Program-made: the position numbers and the translations under genes
Source of the DNA: JBKBXU01 sp046313675
GTDB taxonomy: Bacteria; Bacteroidota; Bacteroidia; Cytophagales; Cytophagaceae
Direction of reading: 5' to 3'
Assembly (NCBI GenBank): GCA_046313675.1
Contig: JBKBXU010000109.1
Location: 1 to 13,247, forward strand
Length of the DNA stretch: 13,247 bases
Shown here: one piece after another, positions 1-6,189 of the stretch
Numbering within the stretch: position 1 is the first letter of the stretch
Layout of the letters: each line of letters opens with the position of its first letter
The notes under the pieces: generated by a model
Databases searched by the model: none
The model's input: only the letters and a program-made list of their open reading frames with translations
Told to the model about the DNA's origin: nothing

Positions 1-422
1 TTCTCCAAATATCCGGATGCACTGTTTTGTTCGCCTGTAAGTACTCTGACAGGGGTAGTTGTGCCAGCACCTGCTCCAGATGCTCCGTTGCCTAATTGTC
101 CATGGGAGTTGTTTCCCCAGGCAAATACGTTATCATCGCAATCCCTGGCAAGAATATGGTTTCCCGCACCGGTATACATTGACTGTATATTTTCAAGGTA
201 TCCTGTTGTACTCCATGTTTGTTCTCCTGCCAACACCTTTATAAAAACATTGGATGCGGATCCGCCACCGGCCCAGTAAACGAAACCACTGTCGCTCAAT
301 ACGGCCGAAACATTGTAGCCTCCTCCTATTGGTGAGGTTTGAGCAAAAGATAGGTGGTTTAACCCAAGCAAGACAGTTGCTGCTATAACCATCCCAAACT
401 TTCTGTATATTGATGCTTTCAT
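1..422 (-). CDS. Secreted RCC1-repeat protein, N-terminal part (cut by window edge)
   Basis: Reading from the ATG at 422-420 toward base 1 gives 140 uninterrupted codons that run off the window, so only the N-terminus is seen. Residues 1-27 form a signal peptide: basic KASIYRK, then a hydrophobic core, then SFA|QT, a typical Bacteroidota cleavage site. The mature part has RCC1-type blades: VYWAGGG and, about 50 residues later, VFAWGNNSHGQLGNG, the hallmark RCC1 core. The phrases VLAGEQ...GYLE and VLTGEQ...GYLE show an internal repeat. RCC1 repeats fold as beta-propellers. In exported Bacteroidota proteins they are usually surface or secreted domains, often with a type IX secretion tail, which would lie outside this window. 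The substrate or partner cannot be told. No clear TAnnTTTG promoter was found upstream. The family call is firm; the role is unknown. Confidence 0.82.
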   Translation of the reverse strand, partial: MKASIYRKFGMVIAATVLLGLNHLSFAQTSPIGGGYNVSAVLSDSGFVYWAGGGSASNVFIKVLAGEQTWSTTGYLENIQSMYTGAGNHILARDCDDNVFAWGNNSHGQLGNGASGAGAGTTTPVRVLTGEQNSASGYLE

Positions 423-943
423 GAGTATAGTATTTATGAAATTCTTATGTTTTTATTTCTATATAATATTTTTAAAGTGCAATTTTAAATTGTTAACATT
501 ACACTATTTAAACTGTATACGTCATTGATGTAATTTAGTAATCGAAAACGAAGTGATAATTCGATTAAATAGTTGATTTTATCGTTAAAAAAGTTTAATT
601 GTGGTATTAGTATTGGTTTGCTGGGTGGTAAGTTTTTTTGTAGTCTGGAAGATTGTTGTGGTTTTGGAAAATATTTTAAGATCCTGTACATTTAGTATAT
701 TGAAATTGTTAAATTTTTATAAAGTCCGTAACTTGCACTATATCAATTTTATGTATTTTTTAGGTGGGCTGGGATGTTGAAAATTTGTGCATGAGTGAAA
801 GTTTTCGTTTCCTATTGCTCAGGAATAAAATATGATCGATGCTAACTTGAGAAAGTTTGTGGAAATAGGGGTGCCTCTTTATTAATTATGGTCAGTTTCA
901 AGAACACTAGCTTAAAGAGTATATTTAACTGAATTTATAAGGT
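423..943. other. AT-rich intergenic region between divergent genes, no supported gene
   Basis: This 521-base stretch separates the RCC1-repeat gene (minus) from the membrane-protein gene (plus), so it should hold both promoters. It is very AT-rich. A 68-codon minus-strand frame at 485-691 has low-complexity composition and no recognisable motif, and was not accepted. A 13-base palindrome (CAATTT-T-AAATTG, 480-492) is present but is weak evidence in such AT-rich DNA. I saw no convincing TTTG / TAnnTTTG pair, RNA gene or repeat array. Confidence 0.5.
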
Positions 944-1720
944 ATGTTAGATTATGAAATTGATTCTCTAAGCCCGGCTGTTTCAAAAAGAAGGAGAAGG
1001 ACCCCAGGTATATATCTTGCGGCGATTGTTTTGTTTGTAATTAGTATGTTTTTATTTGTTGGTATTTTGTTAGATATAATTCGTTGGCCTAAATTATTGC
1101 CTTTGCTTATATTGCCTCTTTTTATGTTTATCACGGGGGTTAAAATTCTTAAATTACAAAAGTTAGGGTATTATTTTGGTATGGGAATAGTAATAGCCCT
1201 AGCACTTCTATATACATGGTTTCTGATAAAAGAGGGTTGGTTTTTAGTGTTATCCCTAGCAGCATATGGGATTTGTTTTTTAATTTTTATTTCCTTGTAT
1301 ACTAACAGAAAAAGTTTCTTTTATAAGCCTGAATTTCCGGAAATCGAAAATATTTCAGCTCCTTCAAATATATTAAAGGCTACTTATTCGAACAAAGAAT
1401 CTTCTACTGAAGAAAATTTACGCTATAGAGAAAGCCTTCTTGAACTCAACAAACTTATAGAAAAGGAAAGAAGAAGTTTTTTTGTAGTAGAATGCAACAA
1501 TAAGATCATTATTTTGCTATCCTCCCTATGCAGTTCCATACAATATACTGAGCATTTGTTAAGATCCTATGAGCAGGTATTTGGAAAGGATTTAATTACT
1601 GACCTTATGGGGATTACAAATAGTTATGGTGTTATAAAACAATATCTTGAGCCATTTATAAGGTTAAGTGTTGTAGCAGAAAACTATCCACATAAAAGGT
1701 TAAGTCAGACCGCCAGGTGA
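944..1720 (+). CDS. Uncharacterised four-helix membrane protein, 258 aa
   Basis: Not recognised as any family. The N-terminus is basic (SKRRRRTPG, residues 14-22). Four hydrophobic segments follow at about 22-46, 50-68, 74-95 and 98-119, in two tight pairs. The remaining 140 residues look soluble, with a charged helix (about 155-177, ENLRYRESLLELNKLIEKERR region) that could be a short coiled coil, and a hydrophobic patch near 184-196 (NKIIILLSSLCSS). The positive-inside pattern puts the N-terminus and the soluble tail in the cytoplasm (inference). The start at 944 is preceded by a weak purine stretch (ATAAGG); no better start exists upstream. The gene stands alone on its strand and converges on rlmD. 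Its base composition is clearly more AT-rich than rlmD, which may point to weak constraint or acquisition. No function is proposed. Confidence 0.7.
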   Translation: MLDYEIDSLSPAVSKRRRRTPGIYLAAIVLFVISMFLFVGILLDIIRWPKLLPLLILPLFMFITGVKILKLQKLGYYFGMGIVIALALLYTWFLIKEGWFLVLSLAAYGICFLIFISLYTNRKSFFYKPEFPEIENISAPSNILKATYSNKESSTEENLRYRESLLELNKLIEKERRSFFVVECNNKIIILLSSLCSSIQYTEHLLRSYEQVFGKDLITDLMGITNSYGVIKQYLEPFIRLSVVAENYPHKRLSQTAR

Positions 1721-1724
1721 CTTA
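1701..1724. terminator. Hairpin spanning both convergent stop codons, possible bidirectional terminator
   Basis: TAAGTCA (1701-1707) and TGACTTA (1718-1724) are perfect 7-bp inverted arms around a 10-base loop. The right arm contains the TGA stop of the plus-strand gene (1718-1720) and the complement of the rlmD stop (1722-1724). With only one base between the two stops, any terminator must overlap coding sequence. Neither side is followed by a strong T run (TAACCTTTTATG on the minus side), so intrinsic termination would be weak. It may also just be chance. Confidence 0.35.
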
Positions 1725-3128
1725 GTTCCTCAACTCCAATTTTACCACATTTTCCACATGATGCGTCATTGGGAACATATCTACCGGCTGCACGGCTGTA
1801 ACGCTGTATTTTTCATCAAGCAAGGCAATATCCCTAGCCTGAGTTGCCGGATTGCAGCTTACATATACAATTCTTTGGGGTTCCAGTTTTAAGAGCATAT
1901 CTACCACATCTTTGTGCATTCCGGCTCTTGGAGGGTCAGTGATAATGACATCGGGCTTCCCGTGTTTAGCAACAAATTCATCGTTTAATACATCTTTCAT
2001 GTCCCCTGCATAAAAAGCTGTATTGGATATATTGTTAATTTCACTGTTGATTTTAGCGTCTTCAATGGCCATTTCTACATATTCTACACCTATTACTTTG
2101 GCGGCCTTAGAGGCCACAAAGTTGGCAATGGTGCCAGTGCCGGTGTACAGGTCATAAACAACCTCAGCACCTGTGAGACCTGCATAGTCCCTTGTGATTT
2201 TATACAGCTCATAGGCTTGGGTTGAATTGGTTTGGAAGAAGGATTTTGGCCCGACACGGAATGCCAAACCTTCCATTTTTTCGGTTATGTATGGCAGGCC
2301 ATGATATGTAATAACCTCCAGGTCATGGAAAGTTTCATTTCCTTTTGGGTTGATTACATAATTTAAAGAAGTTATTTCAGGAAACGTTTCTTTTAAATGC
2401 TCAAGCAGCTTCTTCATAGCTTGCTGGTCTTCATAATAAACCTGTACAATCAGCATGAGTTCCCCTGAAAGGGTGGTGCGAATAATAAGGATGCGCAGCC
2501 ATCCTTCCTGTTTGCGAATGTTGAAGAATGAAAAACCCTGTTCCTGTGCATACCTCTTGACTTCATTGCGGATTTTATTGGAAGGTTCGGGCTGCAGAAA
2601 ACATTCCTCAATATCCAATATTTTATCAAATTTTCCGGGAATATGAAAGCCCAGTGCATTTCGGTCAAAATTATAGTCTTGTTTGATCTCCTCATCAGTC
2701 AGCCATTTGCTGTCGGAGAAGGTATATTCAAGTTTATTTCTGTAATAGGTGGTTTTTTCAGATTTCAGGATAGGTGCAATGGGTGGCAATTGAACTTTGG
2801 CAATACGTGTCAGGCTGTCTATAACCTGCTTCTCTTTGGCCTCTGCTTGAATATCATACTGTATGTGTTGCCATTTGCAGCCTCCACAAGTGCCAAAATG
2901 CTTGCAAAATGGGTCTGTTCTTTGAGTAGAATATTTGTGGAAGTGAACGGGTTTGGCAAAGGCAAAATCCTTTTTGTTTCTGTACACCTGTAGATCAACA
3001 ACGTCGCCCGGCGCAGCATGGTCCACAAAAATGACTTTGTCGTCATGCCTGGTTAAGCTTTTTCCTTCTGCAGCTATGTCCAGTATTTCAATATTTTCAA
3101 TGATAAAGTTTTTGTTCTTCCTTCCCAT
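1722..3128 (-). CDS. rlmD: 23S rRNA (uracil-C5)-methyltransferase, RlmD/RumA type
   Basis: This cytoplasmic enzyme methylates C5 of a uracil in 23S rRNA (U1939 in E. coli) using S-adenosylmethionine. At 468 residues it is a little longer than E. coli RlmD. Residues 1-62 are a TRAM-like RNA-binding beta domain. The iron-sulfur ligands are C75, C81 and C84 (C-X5-CGGC) and probably C177 (EECFLQ). FFQTN at 297-301, the SAM-binding loop DLYTGTGTIA at 326-335, DPPRAG at 398-403, the nucleophile C425 in SCNP and the likely base E459 in HHVEN are all present, so it looks active. The start at 3128 has TACTTTTG just upstream, implying an almost leaderless mRNA. It is a single gene, convergent with the membrane-protein gene. 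The exact target (U1939, or U747 as well as in RlmCD-type enzymes) cannot be set from sequence alone. Confidence 0.92.
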   Translation of the reverse strand: MGRKNKNFIIENIEILDIAAEGKSLTRHDDKVIFVDHAAPGDVVDLQVYRNKKDFAFAKPVHFHKYSTQRTDPFCKHFGTCGGCKWQHIQYDIQAEAKEKQVIDSLTRIAKVQLPPIAPILKSEKTTYYRNKLEYTFSDSKWLTDEEIKQDYNFDRNALGFHIPGKFDKILDIEECFLQPEPSNKIRNEVKRYAQEQGFSFFNIRKQEGWLRILIIRTTLSGELMLIVQVYYEDQQAMKKLLEHLKETFPEITSLNYVINPKGNETFHDLEVITYHGLPYITEKMEGLAFRVGPKSFFQTNSTQAYELYKITRDYAGLTGAEVVYDLYTGTGTIANFVASKAAKVIGVEYVEMAIEDAKINSEINNISNTAFYAGDMKDVLNDEFVAKHGKPDVIITDPPRAGMHKDVVDMLLKLEPQRIVYVSCNPATQARDIALLDEKYSVTAVQPVDMFPMTHHVENVVKLELRN

Positions 3129-3135
3129 AGGGCTG

Positions 3136-3143
3136 CAAAAGTA
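3136..3143 (-). promoter_or_regulatory. Putative -7 element of the rlmD promoter
   Basis: On the minus strand the bases read TACTTTTG, a full match to the Bacteroidota -7 consensus TAnnTTTG. It ends 7 bases before the rlmD ATG, so transcription would begin at or within a base or two of the start codon. No TTTG was found at the usual -33 distance, so the promoter is only half supported. Confidence 0.5.
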
Positions 3144-3311
3144 CGTATTTAATTTAGATACTTTACATGGAGAGTGGCAATATTAGTTCCCTGTAAGGGG
3201 AGACTGGATGATTAATTCTTAATTTTGAATTTTTAATTCTGAATTGATAACCAACGTAATAGTTTTGAAATGCGCCGCTGGCATTACCTGAAAACTTATA
3301 ATTAACCTGTT

Positions 3312-3330
3312 TCCCGGACCTGTTCCGGGA
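3312..3330. repeat. REP-like palindrome TCCCGGA-N5-TCCGGGA
   Basis: Perfect 7-bp GC-rich arms (3312-3318 and 3324-3330) surround the loop CCTGT. This is a GC-rich island in AT-rich intergenic DNA and looks like the CCCGGA...TCCGGG palindromes scattered between genes in several bacterial groups. Its place between two genes fits a REP-type element. No U run follows on either strand, so it is a poor intrinsic terminator. A single copy in this window cannot prove it is a repeat family. Confidence 0.45.
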
Positions 3331-3424
3331 TCCGTTGGCCTTTGGCAGTGATAAAAAAAACAATTAAAATCCCACACGCCAATTTTGTGTCTTCACCTAC
3401 ATCCTGCACCCTCATTTCAATCCC

Positions 3425-3442
3425 GTTTGTGGGGACACAAAC
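3425..3442. other. Perfect hairpin GTTTGTG-GGGA-CACAAAC
   Basis: Seven-base arms (3425-3431 and 3436-3442) close a GGGA loop, which fits the stable GNRA tetraloop class if transcribed on the plus strand. It lies just before the first heptamer cluster. No U tract follows on either side, so it is not a standard terminator. Function unknown. Confidence 0.4.
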
Positions 3443-3447
3443 AAAGG

Positions 3448-3482
3448 CTTATGCCTTTTGACTTACGCCTTATGCCTTTTAA
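3448..3482. repeat. Heptamer tandem repeat, cluster 1 (5 units)
   Basis: Five consecutive 7-base units read CTTATGC, CTTTTGA, CTTACGC, CTTATGC, CTTTTAA. The 7-base spacing is strict and the consensus is about CTTAYKC. Two units are degenerate. It is non-coding and lies downstream of the hybrid kinase gene. Confidence 0.7.
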
Positions 3483-3561
3483 ATTCAAAGAGAGCGTGGA
3501 GCTGACAAATGGATTTTAGGTCAATGTGGTAAGGTGTTGAATAATAAGTTTATGTGTCATA

Positions 3562-3617
3562 CTTGTATCTTACTCCTTACTCCTTATGCCTTATGACTTA
3601 CTCCTTACGCCTTCATA
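3562..3617. repeat. Heptamer tandem repeat, cluster 2 (8 units)
   Basis: Eight consecutive 7-base units are in strict register: CTTGTAT, CTTACTC, CTTACTC, CTTATGC, CTTATGA, CTTACTC, CTTACGC, CTTCATA. Every unit begins CTT and six begin CTTA; variation is limited to the last positions. The same motif family forms cluster 1, which is 79 bases away and not in the same phase. The pattern resembles short tandemly repeated repetitive (STRR) heptamers known in cyanobacteria, though the motif differs. Confidence 0.75.
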
Positions 3618-3626
3618 AACTCAAAA

Positions 3627-3640
3627 TTCCCAAAGGGGAA
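3627..3640 (-). terminator. Possible intrinsic terminator of the hybrid kinase
   Basis: On the minus strand TTCCC-CTTT-GGGAA forms a 5-bp hairpin 10 bases after the kinase stop, followed directly by TTTTGAG. The stem is short and the T run is only four bases, so this is a weak but well-placed terminator. Confidence 0.45.
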
Positions 3641-3650
3641 GCCTTACAAT

Positions 3651-4487
3651 TTAATTCAGATCCTTCAGCTCCTTTTTCAATTCTACATAGGCTGATTCGC
3701 ATGTTTTTTTGACCTTGAGAAGGAGCTCTTCTATTTTTGGTTTGTCGTCTTCTTTTTTTGCCATGGCTTCGATGGTTCGAATATCTTCGGTAAGGCTGTA
3801 GATGCCCATCATGGCAATGGTAGGTTTGGTTTTATGAACGGCTTTCCTGAACGGATCCCATTGGTTATCGTCCAAATGTTTTTTTGCAGATTCCAGTGCG
3901 TCAGGAGTTTGTTTGAGGAAAACTTCTACCATTTCGCGGATGAATTTGTTATTTCCTCCTGAAGCATCTTTTAAATAATTAAGATCTGTAACTTTTTGTT
4001 GCTTGCCTGTATCCATAAGTGCAATTTTTCTCTGAGCTGTTTCTGATATTTGTTCAGCTAATATATACTGAAGGAGTTTCTTGTAAAAGAAATCCGGATC
4101 AAATGGTTTAGAAATAAAATCGTTAATACCGGAAGAAAGGGCTTTTTTCTTAATCTCTACTATAGGCGAAGCGGTTAAAGCGATTATAGGTGTTTTGTTA
4201 TTCTTATTCGAATTGTCGTTTCTGATGTGATAAGATGCTTCATATCCATCCATCACAGGCATTTGGAGATCCATTAATATCAGGTCAAAAACCTTTTCTT
4301 CTGTAATTTTAAGGGACTCTTTGCCGTTCTCGGCATAGTCTATATTCAAATCGTGTTTTTTTAGAAAGCTTTCAACAACCAGCTTATTCATTGGGTTGTC
4401 TTCTACTATAAGTATTTTTTGGCCTTTAAAGCCTTCGAGTCTTTTGCTCGAATCTATGGTTTTATTTTTAGGCTTTTTCCCAATTTC
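3651..4487 (-). CDS. Hybrid histidine kinase, C-terminal part: receiver and HPt domains (5' end in gap)
   Basis: This is the 278-residue C-terminal half of the kinase whose N-terminal half lies across the N run. Numbering from the first residue after the gap, a linker of about 20 residues leads into a receiver domain (22-145): acidic pair E29-D30, phospho-acceptor D73 in LMDLQMPVMDGYEA, T105 in ALTAS and K127 in SKPF. A histidine phosphotransfer (HPt) domain follows (about 170-265), with the likely phospho-histidine H218 in AVHKTKPTIAMMG. All key residues are present, so a His-Asp-His relay is complete up to HPt. The last acceptor, an output response regulator, is not in this window. The sequence has no start codon of its own and begins mid-linker, which supports it being part of one protein rather than a separate gene. 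It looks like a separate frame only because of the gap length. Confidence 0.85.
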   Translation of the reverse strand, partial: EIGKKPKNKTIDSSKRLEGFKGQKILIVEDNPMNKLVVESFLKKHDLNIDYAENGKESLKITEEKVFDLILMDLQMPVMDGYEASYHIRNDNSNKNNKTPIIALTASPIVEIKKKALSSGINDFISKPFDPDFFYKKLLQYILAEQISETAQRKIALMDTGKQQKVTDLNYLKDASGGNNKFIREMVEVFLKQTPDALESAKKHLDDNQWDPFRKAVHKTKPTIAMMGIYSLTEDIRTIEAMAKKEDDKPKIEELLLKVKKTCESAYVELKKELKDLN

Positions 4488-4497
4488 NNNNNNNNNN
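4488..4497. other. Assembly gap (10 Ns) inside the hybrid kinase gene
   Basis: Ten Ns interrupt the kinase between the end of its HATPase domain (GSVFFFD) and the linker to the receiver domain (EIGKKP). The upstream half needs a codon boundary at 4498/4497 and the downstream half at 4488/4487, so the true gap should be a multiple of three. Ten is most likely a placeholder length. Confidence 0.95.
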
Positions 4498-5970
4498 GTC
4501 AAAGAAAAATACAGAGCCTTTATGTTTGGTGCTGTTAACGCTGATGGAGCCGCCCATTTGTTCTATTAATTTTTTGGTAATAGTAAGACCAAGTCCTGAT
4601 CCTCCATAATTTTTCGCAGTAGAAGCTTCGGCCTGCGCAAAGCTTTCAAAAATTAAACTTAGGTGGTTAGCCGAAATGCCCACACCTGTATCCCTAACAG
4701 TAAACAATAGAATACATTGCTTTTTATCTTTTTTCAGGCTAATGCACTCTATTGCGATTTCCCCTTCTTCGGTAAATTTAAATGCATTGGATAGTAAGTT
4801 TAAAAGCACCTGGTTTAATCTGTACGGATCGCCAATTAGATAATTGGGAATATCTTTTTCGATGTTAATGCTGAATTTTAGGTGTTTTTCTTTTGCTTTA
4901 AATTCAAAAGTTTTGGATAGCCTGTCCATTAGTTCCTGTAAATTAAAGGGGATCTTTTCAAAGATCATCTTATCGGAACTTAACTTAGACAGATCCAAAA
5001 TGTCGTTGATCATGATCAAAAGGTTGTCGGCGGATATTTTAAGTGCCTGTAAAAAAACTTTTTGTTCATCGGTCGGGTTGCTGTCAAGAAGCAAATTGGA
5101 CATACCTACCACGGCATTCATGGGTGTTCTTATCTCATGGCTCATCACTGAAATAAAATTCTCTTTGGCTTTGTTGGATTCTTCTGCCAGATGAACAGCT
5201 TTTAATAGATCGTCTTCTGCTTTCTTTCGAAAGGTGATATCTCTGGCAAATATCTGGTATCCCGTCAATCGATCATTTTCAATTTTCATATAGGCATTTT
5301 GTCCTATCCAGAATGATTCGCCTTGCTTATTTATTACAGGAAATTCGTGGTATGTCTGCCTGTTTCCCAGTTTGTATTGGTCTTTGTAAAATTGTTTTAC
5401 TGAGTCTTTATAATCGTTCCTTATTACATCGAGATAATTCTTTGATTGCATCTCCATAGCGGAATATCCCAGTTTATTTAATGTGGCAGGATTACAATAC
5501 GTGAAAAAACCATGCTCGTCTGTTGTGAAAACTAATTCATTGCTAAATTCTATTAATTCCTCATAGTTAATAAGGGAAACAGGGATTTCGGTTTTCCAAT
5601 ACAGTCCAATCAGGTAAATCAGGTCACGTATGGTATATAAATTATCCTCAGCCAAGGGGGAAACTCTGAATTGAATGGCTCCCAAAAATAGATTATCCTT
5701 TTTAAGGGGTAGAATAAGGTCTTTTGTTTGGGATAATTTTAAATATTCTTTTAAAATAAGACACTCTTTTGATAAAATCTTTGAAGCATCAGGTAATTGA
5801 CCATAAAATTGGTTGAATTGACCGGATTTATATACATATATATTAAAAGCATTTATCCCGAAAATCTCTAGTTCTTCCGAGAGAACTTTAACAAGCTCAT
5901 TATTCCCGGAGGAGTCCGAAATTCTTTGAAGCAGGCTCTTTGATTTTAATCCTTTATAAAGATCTGACAT
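4498..5970 (-). CDS. Hybrid histidine kinase, N-terminal part: GAF-like, PAS, HisKA, HATPase (3' end in gap)
   Basis: This half gives 491 residues from the ATG at 5970-5968 to the gap. Residues about 20-128 resemble a degenerate GAF sensor domain (weak call). A PAS domain (about 135-245, ELVFTTDEHGFFTYCNPA) ends in the DITFRKKAED linker typical of PAS to kinase junctions. The HisKA domain carries H278 in SVMSHEIRTPMNAV. The HATPase domain has the N box (N391-N395, NLLSNAFKFT), G1 (DTGVGIS, 427-433), F box (FESF, 441-444) and G2 (GGSGLGLTI, 456-464). There is no signal peptide or membrane segment, so it is a soluble cytoplasmic sensor. With the downstream half it makes one hybrid kinase of about 770 residues. 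It is divergent from the efflux operon; no direct link to efflux is shown because no DNA-binding output domain is present. The ligand is unknown. Confidence 0.9.
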
Positions 5971-6061
5971 GTATCTACTTCTTTGTGCTGTTTGGTGTTC
6001 TGCTAATTTGTATACAGCAATACGTAGTAAATAGTTGCAATTTTAAAAGCAACAAAGTGTC

Positions 6062-6103
6062 TTTTTAACATTCTTTTTAAGAAAGATTCTTTTTTGTTAA
6101 AAA
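6062..6103. promoter_or_regulatory. Nested inverted repeats in the kinase/tetR intergenic region
   Basis: Perfect 9-bp arms TTTTTAACA (6062-6070) and TGTTAAAAA (6095-6103) enclose a second set: TTCTT (6071-6075), AAGAA (6079-6083) and TTCTT (6087-6091), where the middle AAGAA could pair with either flank. It lies about 90 bases upstream of the kinase start and 38 bases upstream of the tetR -33 element. It could be a binding site for a regulator of either gene, but AT-rich DNA makes such arms less striking. Confidence 0.4.
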
Positions 6104-6133
6104 CCTTACAAATGGGTAGTTGAATTTTTTCTT

Positions 6134-6163
6134 TGGAAACTTTGAATATATTTTTTGTTTCCA
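6134..6163. promoter_or_regulatory. Candidate TetR operator, TGGAAAC-N16-GTTTCCA
   Basis: Perfect 7-bp inverted arms (6134-6140 and 6157-6163) are separated by 16 bases. The left arm abuts the TTTG of the -33 element and the right arm ends directly before the -7 element, so a dimer bound here would block RNA polymerase. TetR-family repressors usually bind palindromes in their own promoter, and the downstream gene encodes one. The site is inferred from position and symmetry only. Confidence 0.55.
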
Positions 6164-6171
6164 TAGTTTTG
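6141..6171 (+). promoter_or_regulatory. Promoter of the tetR-efflux operon (Bacteroidota type)
   Basis: TTTG at 6141-6144, then 19 bases, then TAGTTTTG at 6164-6171: a full match to the Bacteroidota TTTG-N19-21-TAnnTTTG pattern. The expected transcription start is near 6177, giving a leader of about 12 bases before the ATG at 6190. No Shine-Dalgarno sequence is seen, which is common in this phylum. Confidence 0.68.
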
Positions 6172-6189
6172 TATTAAAGATTATAATAC

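Larger units (their letters stand above)
3129..3650. other. Repeat-rich intergenic region between rlmD and the hybrid kinase
   Basis: Both flanking genes are on the minus strand, yet 522 bases separate them, which is long for this window. It contains an AT-rich near-duplication (3212-3245, TTAATTCT and GAATT units), a REP-like palindrome (3312-3330), a perfect hairpin (3425-3442), two heptamer-repeat clusters (3448-3482 and 3562-3617) and a probable terminator for the kinase (3627-3640). A 66-codon minus-strand frame at 3163-3363 is built on the repeat material and was not accepted as a gene. Confidence 0.6.

Noticed and set aside
485..691. 68-codon minus-strand open frame in the AT-rich gap
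   Set aside because: Low-complexity product, no motif, no promoter or ribosome site; expected by chance in AT-rich DNA.
888..932. 14-codon frame just upstream of the membrane-protein gene, as a possible leader peptide
   Set aside because: Too short, no attenuator-like hairpins and no residue bias to suggest a leader peptide.
2643..2993. 116-codon plus-strand frame inside rlmD
   Set aside because: Antisense shadow of conserved rlmD codons; no start signal or family features.
3163..3363. 66-codon minus-strand frame with an aromatic phrase FQNYYVGYQF that recalls a beta-barrel end
   Set aside because: It is made of intergenic repeat sequence (AT-rich duplication and REP-like palindrome) and lacks a signal peptide; a decayed gene end cannot be excluded but is not supported.
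3415..3442. CRISPR-like text TTTCAATCCCG near a hairpin
   Set aside because: Single copy with no regular repeat-spacer array and no cas genes.
3651..4502. Reading the kinase as a frameshifted pseudogene or as two separate genes
   Set aside because: The frame change coincides exactly with the ten-N gap and all key residues are intact in both halves.
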